From contig CM035309.1 in NCBI GenBank assembly GCA_002900995.3, positions 3,602,389 through 3,666,388 on the forward strand: a stretch of 64,000 nt of DNA, written 5' to 3'. This document shows, piece after piece, positions 44,952-55,579 of the stretch. Source of the stretch: Ganoderma boninense (lineage: Eukaryota > Basidiomycota > Agaricomycetes > Polyporales > Polyporaceae). The first letter of the stretch is position 1, and each line of letters begins with the position of its first letter. Made by a program: the position numbers and the translations under genes. The notes under the pieces were generated by a model, which did not search any database, had not been told where the DNA came from, and saw only the letters and a program-made list of their open reading frames with translations.

Positions 44952-45690
44952 TGCAAGCACCTCCTCAAGTCGTTTCTCGCATCCCTCTGTTAGCGGATGG
45001 AGTAATTGTGTTCGCGCTCCGCAATCGAGAGCTCAATCCAGAACTGACGGACACCTTCTCGTGCGCAGCCTCGCCGCCCCGTCAACAACACCCCTCGCAC
45101 GATAAGAGCGTCGCCCCACTCGACCGCACGTCACGGGCCATCGACGAATAACACCACCGTCACCTGTCCCCCACCCCACCCACCCGCACTACGCACGTCA
45201 CCACCGCACCCGCGTCGCACCGCAGTTCGACGCTGATCATCCGACGAGTCGGTCCACCACCACACCGCGTCCCACTCCTCTTCGCACTCTTCGCAGCACG
45301 CGCACTCTACCGCATCGCACTCGTCGGAGCACCCCCACTCAACCGCGCAGCACCCGTCCGGGCACCACTCGTCGAGCGCGCAGCACACGAGCACGCAGTC
45401 AGCGCACACGCACACCGCGACGCACTCCTCCGTCCACCCGCACTCTGAGTCCGCGCACCATACCTCCGCGACGCCCTCGGCGCACCCCCACCCTCATTCG
45501 CACTCGCACTCGCAGTCGCACTCCGGCACGCACACGGTTCACCCGCACTCGGGAACGCACTCGGCTCACCCTCACTCCGGCACGCACTCCGCACACCCTC
45601 ACTCGGGCACCGAGTCGGCACACCGCCACTCCATGACGCGCGTCGTCCACCCGCACTCTGGCACTAGCACCCAGTCGGCTCACCCGCCTT
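44952..45690 (+). pseudogene. Divergent histidine-rich protein, family 1 copy E (broken, cut by gap)
   Basis: A GATAAAA box near 44782 and a TCTCTCCAGTCC stretch precede an ATG at 44952. Exon 1 aligns with MQHLLKF.. at the DNA level but has single-base insertions that destroy the signal-peptide frame. From about 45235 to the gap there is an uninterrupted His/Ser/Thr-rich frame (SSDESVHHHTASHSSSHSS, later HPHSGTHSAHPHSGTHSA). Its repeat unit is HPHSGTHSA, unlike copies A-D. How exon 1 would join this frame is unclear, and the 3' part is missing. Confidence 0.65.
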
Positions 45691-45790
45691 NNNNNNNNNN
45701 NNNNNNNNNNNNNNNNNNNNNNNNNNNNNNNNNNNNNNNNNNNNNNNNNNNNNNNNNNNNNNNNNNNNNNNNNNNNNNNNNNNNNNNNNN
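45691..45790. other. Assembly gap, 100 N
   Basis: A run of exactly 100 N inside the His-rich repeat region of copy E. Together with 9483-9582 it brackets the segment holding nearly all of the inverted duplication. Confidence 0.99.
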
Positions 45791-45899
45791 CGCGGGTCAG
45801 CGCGGGCAAGGCGGGCCCTTCACATATCGTCAAGGAACAAGGTATGTCTCCTTGCCAATTTTGTTCTGTTCTCGCGATAACGTCCCCCGGGCTTCTCAG

Positions 45900-47282
45900 G
45901 GAGACTGAGAGAAGGGTCTTCCAGCACACACAAGGGTTCTAGACGCAAGCACATCGATGAGGTGCGTTTTTCCCGAGACTCGATGTCCATATGCATGTCA
46001 GATCGCTCACAAACCTTCCATAGAATCCTCGATTCCTCGACAATGATGGTAGTGACAACGGTTCCAGCGGTGGTGACACCTCGCCGCGCCCAGCCCGAAA
46101 GCGTCGGCGACGTCATCGTCGCCAGGATGTTGAGTGTACACACTATTTTCACCTGTTTATTACTCACGCTCAATACATAGGATGCGTCTGACCTTCTCTC
46201 CGACTCTAGCGACAACGACGATGACGAAGATACTCGCATCGACATTGTGTGGTATGGCAGCAACCGCCCGAATCTCACCGACCAACGTCCTCGCGTCTAC
46301 CGGGTTGTTCGCCGCACTATTCGAGAGTGCGAACCCAATGTTTGCCTCCTCAACGCCTTTCCCGATGAGGACGGCAACTTTGCGCGCCCCGTCCTCATCA
46401 AGCATGCAACTGCGTTGGGATACAGCGACATGGTCAAGAAGCTCAAGAGCAACAAAGAGACAGAAGAGTTCTACCACCGCAAGCTCTGTACAATTGTAAG
46501 TTCCAGCTGCTTCCTTGTGTACTGTTCGTAACATCTAGTCAGGCCAGTCAGCGTGTCAACCTCATCCGTGGGAAGGTGAAGAAGGGATGCCAACGTCAAG
46601 TGAAGACAGTCTATGGCATAACTGTTGGAGACTTGGAGAAAGTTACCTGGCTTCTCGACGGCATGGCGTACATCTATCCGCACAACTACCAGGTATGTAT
46701 TTCCTCGTGTTAGACCAGCTCATGAAGTTAAATTAAGTTTCGAAGAACCGTACTGTTGTAGGTGAAGAAGCATTCAATGTCCCCATCTTCGAAGACATGC
46801 TCAGCGACGCCTTCTTTAGCAAGAAGAACAGCTTTGGGTTCCGCATCATGTCACGTTTCACGTCTTCAGATCCTGAGAACCCGGAGGAGAAAGAGATCCC
46901 GGCGGCGATGCTAGCGCTTGTTTCCACTGCGGTCCGTTGACGTTGCCCCATTATCTTTCTATTTGGTCTTACAACGTGTCGCTGTTACAGATTTACGCAT
47001 CTATTGAAGACTACAAACACACTCCGTATCAGGCAGGGAAGTTTGAAGTAAACTTGTACCTGCCCGTCTACAAGCAGAACATTGCGCTACTCGACGACAT
47101 CAAGACTGGTAACCTCGAAGCGTACCATACCCTTTTGCATGGCCTCTATACCCGCATCGTGTACGTCGCCTTTGCAATTGCTACTGACATGTGTCCATTA
47201 TTCACTTCATGTTAGTGGTGGTAGTGCGCGTCCTGTCTCGGGGAGGAGCTACCTCAACGTTGCTGGCATGGCCCGGCGCTAA
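45900..47282 (+). CDS. DUF6532-type basidiomycete protein
   Basis: The exons I support are about 45900-45961, 46024-46128, 46181-46495, 46543-46692, 46746-46931, 46991-47160 and 47216-47282. The last five join in perfect phase and end GGSARPVSGRSYLNVAGMARR. A basic cluster (ARKRRRRHRR) and an acidic stretch (SDSSDNDDDED) precede the conserved region: TVYGITVGDLEKV, then YIYPHN, then FNVPIFEDML, SFGFRIMSRF, and IPAAMLALVSTA joined to IYASIEDY. This resembles the DUF6532 family of Agaricomycetes, whose function is unknown. The donor at 46129 (GTTGAG) is weak and the 5' end near the gap is not resolved. The basic cluster could serve as a nuclear localisation signal. Confidence 0.78.
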
Positions 47283-47289
47283 TGAGACT

Positions 47290-47880
47290 TGATCGGTTAT
47301 AGTGTTCTCGCCGTCATTATCCTCTTGACTATTATTGTTTGCCTATAGAGCCCCATTCTCCATCATCATATTCTCCGCCTATTGATAGTATAGTCTGTAG
47401 ATGGTTATTGTCCCCCATTCTCCCTTATATTTGGTCTAGTACTGGCTTGCTAATTGCTACTCTACTCATCGGTGCTTCTTCATACTGGCTTGCTAATTGC
47501 TACTTTACTTATAGTTCTTACCTGTAATGCTGGACCTTACCAATATTAGCAAGTTAATTTGGTCAATGCTTTTGCAACTTGTCTGATTACACTGCTGTTG
47601 TGGGTTGTATCCTAGTAACAACTTCTGCAAGTTAACTGCAATTAGTGAGAAATACAACTTCTTTGACCTCAGTGTTGGTCCTTGAACTTCATATTGTTTG
47701 CACTACTATACTGCCTATTTCTATCTATATAACTAAAAGTACTGGTTTTTTCTTATAGTGAACAAAGAGACTTGGGTAAGTAGCTTCAAAGTACTGATAT
47801 TACTGGGTTACAACAACTACTAGTAACTACAAGCTTCTAACACTAAATTGGTAGGAACTATAGTCAATTGACAGTAATTG
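47290..47880. other. AT-rich spacer with short direct repeats
   Basis: No coding signal. TACTGGCTTGCTAATTGCTAC occurs near 47441 and again near 47483. Confidence 0.6.
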
Positions 47881-47889
47881 CTGGGGGTA

Positions 47890-48556
47890 GTTTTTCCTGA
47901 TGTAGATGAGTCAGATTCCGGCGGAACCGTCAAGTTCGGCAATAAAGGGATTATTGTACATCTAGACTGTGGCAAGTCTGACTCGCTCATAAAGAGTACA
48001 TTCTGTCTGACGGAACTATTCCACTACTGTTTTACAGGTAGCAGTGTGACTTTAGTTCCCCCCGACGTAGTCCGCTATATTCGCACGAAGGTGTGGCCAA
48101 CGGATAAGAACAAGGAAATTGACGCAAGAGATCAAGATACTCCATGCGATATCAAAAACCCAAACGTCCCGTTCTACGTGCCGCACGGCGGCCCGTGTGT
48201 GGCGGTAAACTTCCTGTTTGACAACGGCCGCGGAGGTAGGGTCGAGGTGGCCGGACCTTTCAACCATTTCCTCGGTCAAATAAACCCACGCAACTACAAT
48301 GACACGAAAGAGAAGGAGGGTATGCTCTTCATAGGAGATCCGGACATCGTAGGAGGAGAAGCGATCTTCGGATTGGTGCGTCTACTTGTAGCTTTACATG
48401 CTCAACCGTTGTTCTCGGACTTAGTACTCACACGGTCTTCAGAATTTCTTCCAATCTACGTTCGTTGCCCTTCATAATCCTCTTTCCCGGCCTGCGTACG
48501 TAACCTTGTCCGCTCAATATGACTCGCAACGTCTTCAGTTTACTCCGCGGGGCTAA
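47890..48556 (+). pseudogene. Pepsin-like (A1) fragment, N-terminal half missing
   Basis: The frame begins in the second lobe without an ATG. It carries DCGKSDSLI where the family has D-S/T-G, then GSSVTLVPPDVV, a conserved PFNHF also seen in the gene at 2.8-5.5 kb, and GGEAIFGL. A phase-0 intron follows, at the same place as in that gene, and then NFFQSTFVALHNPL with a stop at 48554-48556. About the first half of an A1 protein is absent, and 47290-47880 contains no trace of it. The D-C-G change removes the second catalytic motif. Confidence 0.65.
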
Positions 48557-48683
48557 GAGACTTCGGGGATGAAGTCGCATCTAGAGGACTCGAAATACGA
48601 CTCCATGTACTATTAGTCGGCTATGCAATGTATCCAATTGGGATCAGTCTCGTCATCTACACAGATAAACTACTTCGAATGGG

Positions 48684-50439
48684 TCAAATCCCCCACATAT
48701 CTTCACGATCGTGAAACGTAGGAGCTTCCCGTTGTAGGCTGACCTCGTCGTCCGCCCCATATCCATCCCGGAAAACGCTAAAATTTGCGTCGACGGGACC
48801 GCTCCCGTTCCTGGGCATCCACAAACTCACTCTTTTGAGCGACCTGCTAACAGCGTGCGCAATCTGAAGCGCTACTCTCTCGAGAAGCTTGGCGAACTGC
48901 TCAAGCGCGTCATCCTTGTAGACTAATGAGGTCCCTCGCGGCCAGCCCACACGGATCCGCTCCGGTCTCGTCTCAAGGTCCAAATGGAGAGAAAGGGTCT
49001 GCAAATGTATAAGCGACGCGAGTGGGCAGACAACATCCTCCTGTGGCGCAAGTTGCAACACGGCCGTGCTTTTGAGTTATCAGGGCACCGGACGAAGAGG
49101 GGGGCAGGACTCACCACGCGAACGATGGTCTCTTCGCTCGCCCGGTACCGATAGAGAGTGAGAGAGGAAAGCGACGGAAATGCCGTCGCCAGGTGCCGCA
49201 GAAGATCGGGCTCTGTCGCGTCTGCGTCGTATTCAATCTCCAAGTGCTTGAGCCCAGAGGCCGCCGAGCAGCGTTCAAGGACGCCACGGAGGCCCGATGC
49301 CTGCACGGCGTATAAAGTATCGTCGCCCCCCCAGACCCATTCCTTTACACACTTGCGCGGACATGATGGCAGGGAGAGCGTCCGGAGGCCCGGAGGTAGG
49401 TGGGAAAACAGCTCGTCGTCGGGATGCGGGTTCGCTACCGTCAACTGCTCGAGTTCCGGCCATGGGAACCTCGTGTCTGGCGGAAGCCCGGGAGGCCAAA
49501 CTGCCTCCGGCTCGCCGTCGTCTGGGATCCTGAGCTCGAGGACGAGCGAGCGGAGGTGCGGCATGTTGGCGAAGAGGAGGACGATCGGTGTCCGTGGTTC
49601 CGGCCATCGCATCCCGCGGAGCCTCAGTTCGCGCAGGTTCGACCACTCGAGGCTGGACATGAGGGAGATGGGTGCGGGTTCGCTGGGGAGCGCGAGCGTG
49701 GTGAGGGAGCGGTGGATCTTTTCGAGGACGGCAGCCAGGACATCCTTCTCCACGGCGATTGCGTATCTCCGGCCGCGCGTCAGGATTGCCTCGTAGCGGA
49801 AGACGGTGAGGGGTGCACAGGTCCCACCCTCGAGATCAGGAGTTTCGTCGGGGAGAATGACGGGGCAGAAGGTCAGCCCAATCATCTCGAACTCTTGAAG
49901 TTGTGGGAGAGCGAGGGCAAAGCGGAGGAACGTCCAATAAGGACCATGGAGCACCCACTGGCGAGTGCGCAGTGATAGTTTGGTCAACCACGGCATTTGT
50001 CGCAGTATGTCTTGGATGACTGGGCCGATGAACGCCTGGCACACGTACAGGTGTGGGACATGGGATGGAGGGCGACGATACACCCTCGGGTAGTTCAAAT
50101 GGTCACGCCCGTATGTCTGGTCGAGACAGCCATCTTCTATCGTGAGATGTCTGTACCAAAGAAGCCGTCAAGGACAGCAGACCACGAGGTATGAGAGACT
50201 CACTGAATGTATGACCACAGGGAAGGAGGGAAGTAGAAATCCGGCGTTGGCGGCGCTATTCCAACTGTACAATGTATACTTCGAAACATCATAGGTTTGG
50301 AGAGTCGGCGCAGCCATCTACAAGTAGATGAGAGAGGAACGAGAGCGACACGGCCCGGGTGGTCAGATTCACAGGCCTGGAGTATAAACCCAAGGAGATA
50401 CAGGACGACATCGTCGTTCAAATAGTCGAACCCGACCAT
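48684..50439 (-). CDS. F-box/LRR-like protein (542 aa)
   Basis: complement(join(48684..49040,49115..50150,50204..50439)); the introns (74 and 53 bp) fit in phase. ATG at 50439 (MVGFDYLNDDVVLYLLGFIL) is the first in frame after an upstream stop. The F-box-like part continues VALVPLSSTCRWLRRLSKP. The body shows LRR-like spacing (MPWLTKLSLRTRQ, LPQLQEFEMIG, WSNLRELRLRG, MPHLRSLVLELRI, LKHLEIEYDADATEPDLLRH) and the last exon begins EDVVCPLASLIHLQTLSLHL. It is homologous to the genes at 1-1.3 kb and 53.7-55.6 kb and probably acts as an SCF substrate receptor. Confidence 0.82.
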
Positions 50440-50444
50440 ATTGC

Positions 50445-51070
50445 GGTCGATTGTAGGGATTAGACCTTGCAGTGGCAAGCGCAAAGTTGGAGTTGCCGTG
50501 GGCTTCAAAGACTCAACTGAGGCCAGGTTAGAGCAAGGTTAGAGTCGCTGGACGTTCAAGCTTCAAGTATTTAGGGCAGGACGGCGACATTGGAAAGTAC
50601 TTACTTATCTTTTATAATCCCGATAATCTGGCTAGTGAATCTCGGATGTCCATTAATACGGCTTTTATTACTGTAACCCTAACCAGGCAGCTACCTCCAA
50701 AGCAGGGCAGGTCGACTTCCGCACCGTCCACGGCGCTGAATCAGAAGTCGTCCTTGACCTCGACGTCCACCTCCGACCCCGACCATCACTCGGCGCACGC
50801 CAGCTGCGACCACACTCGACTTGGTTCCCTCTGACTGAGTGCGCCTTCTGCCGAAACACTCGCCCACCACGGGTCAGCCAGGATACTCGGGCACTCCACA
50901 TTGGTGCTGCCGCCTGTAAGTCGCCCACTCGCTGTCTCCTCGTGTGAGCGGTCAGTCTCATCTCGTCGCAGCTTGCAGGCACGTCCCGGGTTACCCAAGA
51001 GCACATCCCCTTGCGTCCTCTTGGTCCCTCTTCCTCGACACCGGTATCTGACCTCGACCTTGCACGGCTC
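50445..51070. other. Divergent promoter region, no gene
   Basis: Lies between the divergently transcribed F-box and SPX genes. No coding pattern; no clear TATA box picked out. Confidence 0.5.
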
Positions 51071-51073
51071 GCT

Positions 51074-53414
51074 ATGAAGTTCAGGTGCGTGGCCCTTTTA
51101 CCTGTCCAGATGGAACCTGTCTGAAGGGGTAATATCAGCTCTTCGTTGAAGTTCAATGCGGTGGCCGAATGGTGGGATGACTATATCGCGTGCGTCCCCT
51201 CGAGCCTTGTTCTCGTGTGCAGCTTCGCTGACGACTTCTCAGGGAAGTTACGAAGCCCTGAAGAAGCACGTATACCAGCTCGAAAAACAGAAGGCCGGTC
51301 TCCACGAGTCCTACCATGACCTTGAGGCGAACGAACGCACGTCGCTCATGACCGGCGGTCGCTCGAGCTTGGACTTGGGCAACACCGACGCGATATTTCT
51401 GCCGCTCCTGGACCGCGAGCTGCGCAAGATATGTGTGTTCTACGAGACGGAGGAGCAGCGCTTGACGGAGGACCTCGTCACGCTGCAGACGGACATCGAG
51501 CGGCAGGAGGAGAGTGGGCCGGATGCGGGGCTTCGCTACCTCGACGAGGAGGGAGATGAGGACGACGATGAAGACGAGGACTACCAGCTGCAGAGCTCGA
51601 CGGCGACACTGAACAGAGACCGCACGCAGTCTCCGTCCCGGAGAAGGAAGAGTTCGCGGTCGATGAGTAGTACTGGCGCGAGAGGTGCGTACTTCACTGC
51701 ATGTCTTGCCTCCCCCGATTCCACCTCAGCCCGTAATGTGCCCGTGACCACGGTTGTGATTGAATCTCTGGGACCCTGCGTCATGCGCAGTCAGAGTCAG
51801 AGAGCGAATATGCTCCTCTAAAATGTGGGCGGCCCTTGAGAGGCTTTAAGCCTCTGGCCTCCTCGCCATGATGTACCCGCTCATCCGCATGCACAGATAT
51901 GACAAGGTCGTGGACGGCAATGTGCAGGACCGCTACCTGCACACGGTCGTCGAGCAGGCGCTGCCGTTCCAGCAGACCACCAAGGACAAGCTCAACACGG
52001 AGATCGCGCTGCTCATCGACCTGTACGCGCTCTGCGTGACCCACAATGACGCCATCGAGGCCCGCAGGCAGCTCAAGCTTCACCAGCGCGAGCACATCGC
52101 GTGGGAGCGCGACACCGTCTGGTGGCAGATGATCGGGCAGGCGCGGCGCGGTGAGGAGGGCGGACTCATGACGATGGGCGGCATCCCCATCGTGGCGTTG
52201 TTCTCGACCAGGGTGCTCAAGAAGGACGACTTAGAGCAGTTCCTCTGGACGGTCATTTCCATCGCCATGAGCGGCATCGCGCTCGGGAACGGCGTGACGA
52301 ACAGCGGCCTGCTCGAGGTCCTCGGGGACGAGATCTGCGACATGATCTCGGGCATGGATCTGTACCCCGTTGTTTTGCTGCTGTCGGTCATCGTGCTTGT
52401 ATGTATCATCCCGTCTCGCTTCGCTGAGATCGCTGTGCTAATAACGGGTTCGTGCACAGGTCATCTCGACGTTCATCAGCCACACTATTGCCTCTGTGCT
52501 CCTTGTGCCGATCCCCAAGGAGGTGGGCAAGAACATGCCGGGCGGGGACTACTCGAACCTGCTCATCTTCATCACTGGCCTCATCCTCATCTGCTCGACC
52601 GGCATGGGGATGCCCGTCTCCGGCTTCCCCAGCCCAGACTGCGTATGTACCTCTGTATGTCCAGGTATCCTGAACATCCTGACACCGGGCCCCACGCTCC
52701 GCAGCGCGACGCAGGAAGACGAAATGGGACAGCTATACTTGTCGAACGTGGATTTCCTCAAGAACGGCGTCCCTGCAAGTATCATCGCGACGATGGTGCG
52801 CACACGAACGACATCGATGCAGCACAGTCCACAAGAATCAGCGCGAACCTCCACAAACGTTTCTACCCAAACCGCCTCCGCCTTCGCCCGGGCAAGGACC
52901 GCATCGTCCGCCAGGGCAATGGGTGGGTCGTCGAGGGCGGCTCGCCGTACGGCAGCTTCGCCAACATGCCCCTCTCCGGCACGTTCAACAGTCCGCAGCC
53001 CAGCCCGAGCCCTTGCTCTCCTTCCCTCGGCAGCGCGAACGCCCCGCGGCCGGGCACGACATCCCGCTCGGCGTCGTACGGCCTTGGCCTGGGACCGTCC
53101 CCGGGGGTCCGAGGCTCCTCACTGCTCTCGCCGCACACCCCCGTGTCCCCATTGCCGACTGCTGCTACGGCAGGGACGCCGTACACTGCGTCGCATGCCG
53201 GGGCACGCCGTCCGCGGCGGGGACGCCGAATCTGTACTTGCACTTCCCGCCGACGCCGACGCCGACGCCTGGGTCTGCGACGGGGGCCGGAGGCGTGTTT
53301 GCACAACAGCAGGGAGGAGGACCGCCACCCCCACCTCGGGGGTCGAGCGGGCTGCGACATGCGAGCAATGGGAGTCCGAATGGGGCTCCGGTCTCGGGGA
53401 AGAAGGTCGACTAA
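51074..53414 (+). CDS. SPX-domain phosphate transporter (Pho90/Pho91 type) with internal losses and a chimeric 3' end
   Basis: Exons: 51074-51084, 51139-51189, 51248-51684, 51851-52398, 52460-52642, 52715-52795, all phase-consistent. The start MKFSSSLKFNAVAEWWDDYI and YEALKKHVYQLEKQ are a classic SPX N-terminus (inositol pyrophosphate/phosphate sensing). RYDKVVDG and HQREHIAWERDTVW follow. The protein then jumps in frame to the last part of the anion-symporter domain: GGIPIVALFSTRVLKKDD, ALGNGVTNSGLLEV, VISTFISHTIASVLLVPI, CSTGMGMPVSGFP and DEMGQLYLSNVDFLKNGVPA. The SPX/linker segment normally before RYDKVV and the whole first half of the transporter are absent. After IIATM the last helix is replaced by a Ser/Pro-rich frame (from NLHKRFYPNRLRL, ending PVSGKKVD at 53414) that itself shifts frame near 53200. 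Probably non-functional as a transporter. Confidence 0.7.
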
Positions 53415-53718
53415 AGGATGGGGATGTTGTGTGGCGGAGCTGACTTTGGTTTGCAGGGCCGACTTCGCACGTTCACCACCGGAAATTGGGGGCATTGGTT
53501 GTCGTATCTATTGCATTGTGCATAGCGGCGTCGGGCGCAATGGCATTCTCGTTTCCGCTCACATCCTTTCGTCGCTCGAGGAAGTCGGTGGGGACGGGGG
53601 AGCACACTCAGGATGTGACGGTGACACTGTTGGTCACGGTTCGACGTTCGACTCTGGACTGTTGCTTGAGGCTCCATTGTGCTGCAAGTTGAGCGTACAT
53701 CCTCGTCGCCTGCAGAGT

Positions 53719-55572
53719 TTAGAACACCCCTGCCTTGAGGCTTAGTGGAAATATCAACTGTACCGTAGACGTGGGCAATCTTTAATGAAGACCGTATACC
53801 GGTATTCCCTATGTTATTATAGATTATCAGTAATAACTGAGTGAACAAGACCGCTGTGCTTACCTGGCCACCGGCCGGATCAAACTCCTCTTGCAGGTAT
53901 AGCTCGACCTCCAGGTCCTGCTTGACGAGTGGGCGGAATAATCTCCAGCTCGCGCCAAGACCCTCTCTCCGGAGTAACCAGAGTCCGAGACCAGGCTGTG
54001 GAAGCTCTTTGCGGAGGATCGCGGCTGTCTGACGAAGACCAGCAAAGTTCACTCTGTGATCTGGTGGAACTCTCCTGTGTTCGAACATCGATTCAGGCAA
54101 CTCCAAATGGGCGCGGAGCGTCTGCAAAGAAGAGAGTGTTGCTAATCGCTGGCCCACATTTGCCTGTTATGGCATCATCAGCCCGTGAACGACGGATAAT
54201 TAGTGGCGACCACTCACCACAGGAACGTCACCGTCATCTGAGTCTATGAGGCGATGGATCTCCAAACACCGTATGTTGGGAAACCTGTTCGTGACACAGC
54301 GTAGGAGCTCGTCGTCCCTGTCGTCCGCGCAGTACTCGATTTCAAGGGTGTCGAGAATGGGTATCGATAACTTTGTCAGGACGTCCAGCATCTCTGAAGC
54401 ACGGATGATGGGGGAGTGAGAACAATATCTGTTGGGTAGCCAGCGATAGAGAGAGTGATGCGGAGTACATCGCAGCGATAAATGTCGCAAGGACGGGGGT
54501 AGCTGGCTATAAATGCGATCTTCGGGATCCGGGAACGAGACGGTCAGCGCTTCCAGGTCTGGCCAAGGCAGCTGTGATTCGTAGCCAGCTGGCCACAGCA
54601 TTAGCTGTTTCCTATCGACGCCTTCAGGTAAGGCGAGCTTGAGATTCAAGACGCGTAACCTGGGCATCCCGGAAAGCAGGGAAACAAATGGAGCTACATA
54701 TCCTGCGCTCCGATGGAACTCTCCACTCAGGGTGAGTTCTCGTAGTCTAGGCCACTGCGTCTGGGATAGGACCGTCACCGGAGTGACCTCGCTGGGGAGC
54801 AGAAGAGATTCGAGGGATCCATGGAGCCGTTTGAGAACGAAAGCCAAAGCATCTTGCTGGGTTGGGTAGGTGAGGAGGTAGGAGTGATACGATGGTTGGT
54901 TGTATCGGAAGGTGGTGATTGGAGCGAGGGTGCCGGACCACCTCTCCGGCGGCGGCTCTCGTGGGCTGAAGAGATACGTCCCGAGTGTAAAGCTGCGAAG
55001 TTGAGGAGTGGAAAGAATGGCGGCTATCGAGTCCCATGCGATTCCATGTATCTCCCGAGCGCGTATCTCTAGGGAGACGGAGCGTAGAAGAGGCATGTCC
55101 CGCAAGACGTCCTTGAGAAAGGTGGCGGACACAGTGCCACATAGCAACTGGTCGTTGCTGAAGCTAAGTCCTCTGGGAAAGAACAACCCCTTCATGGCGA
55201 TCATGTCTGGGCACTTGTCTATGAACGACAACGTCCTGGAGCACTCTCATCAGCGTCATTGGTAGCAAGCTTGCGCCGCATACTAGCGATTTACCTTATG
55301 TAGGGCCACAAGGATCGGGGAATGAAATTATCTTCATCGACAGGTTCTCTGAGGAATATGCGACAATGGCCAAAGAGGACGGGCATCACAGTTTCCCGCA
55401 TGACCCAACACGTCATGGACAACGAGCGCAGGCCGTCGGAGGAGAGGTGGTCGAATATCTCCCGGAGCGCAACAGTGTTCAGCTCGCAGAGTCTGAACAA
55501 GCCAGAACGAAAATTCAGTACCGGCCAACAGTGTGCTTGCTGTAGAACGTACGTGTCGCTGAGACTCGACAT
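53719..55572 (-). CDS. F-box/LRR-like protein
   Basis: complement(join(53719..53757,53864..54163,54218..55235,55295..55492,55553..55572)); all phases fit. A 20-nt first exon (MSSLSD) precedes the F-box-like exon (LCELNTVALREIFDHL, GLRSLSMTCWVMRETVMPVLF), the same architecture as the gene at the left edge. The long exon has LRR-like lines (MPLLRSVSLEIRAREIHGI, TPQLRSFTLGTY, WPRLRELTLSG, MPRLRVLNLKLALPEG). The next exon reads RLATLSSLQTLRAHLELP. The last exon is uncertain: an acceptor near 53806 would give a different short C-terminus. Role as for other F-box proteins, by inference. Confidence 0.8.
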
Positions 55573-55579
55573 TTCGCTG

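Larger units (their letters stand above)
32700..45690 (+). repeat. Right arm of the diverged inverted duplication
   Basis: Partner of 8509-19770. Order outward from the centre: His-rich D, block at 35.4 kb, block at 36.9 kb, unit at 37.16-37.88 kb, family 2, F-box-like gene, block at 42.1 kb, His-rich E. The left arm has the same series reversed, except that the F-box-like gene lies outside His-rich A. Confidence 0.75.

Noticed and set aside
8509..45690. The palindrome as a pure assembly artefact
   Set aside because: The arms differ by many substitutions, repeat-unit numbers and gene states. An artefact would give near-identical arms. Placement relative to the gaps remains open.
50437..50508. 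Upstream TTG-initiated extension of the F-box gene
   Set aside because: No ATG upstream in frame. The ATG at 50439 is the first after an in-frame stop.
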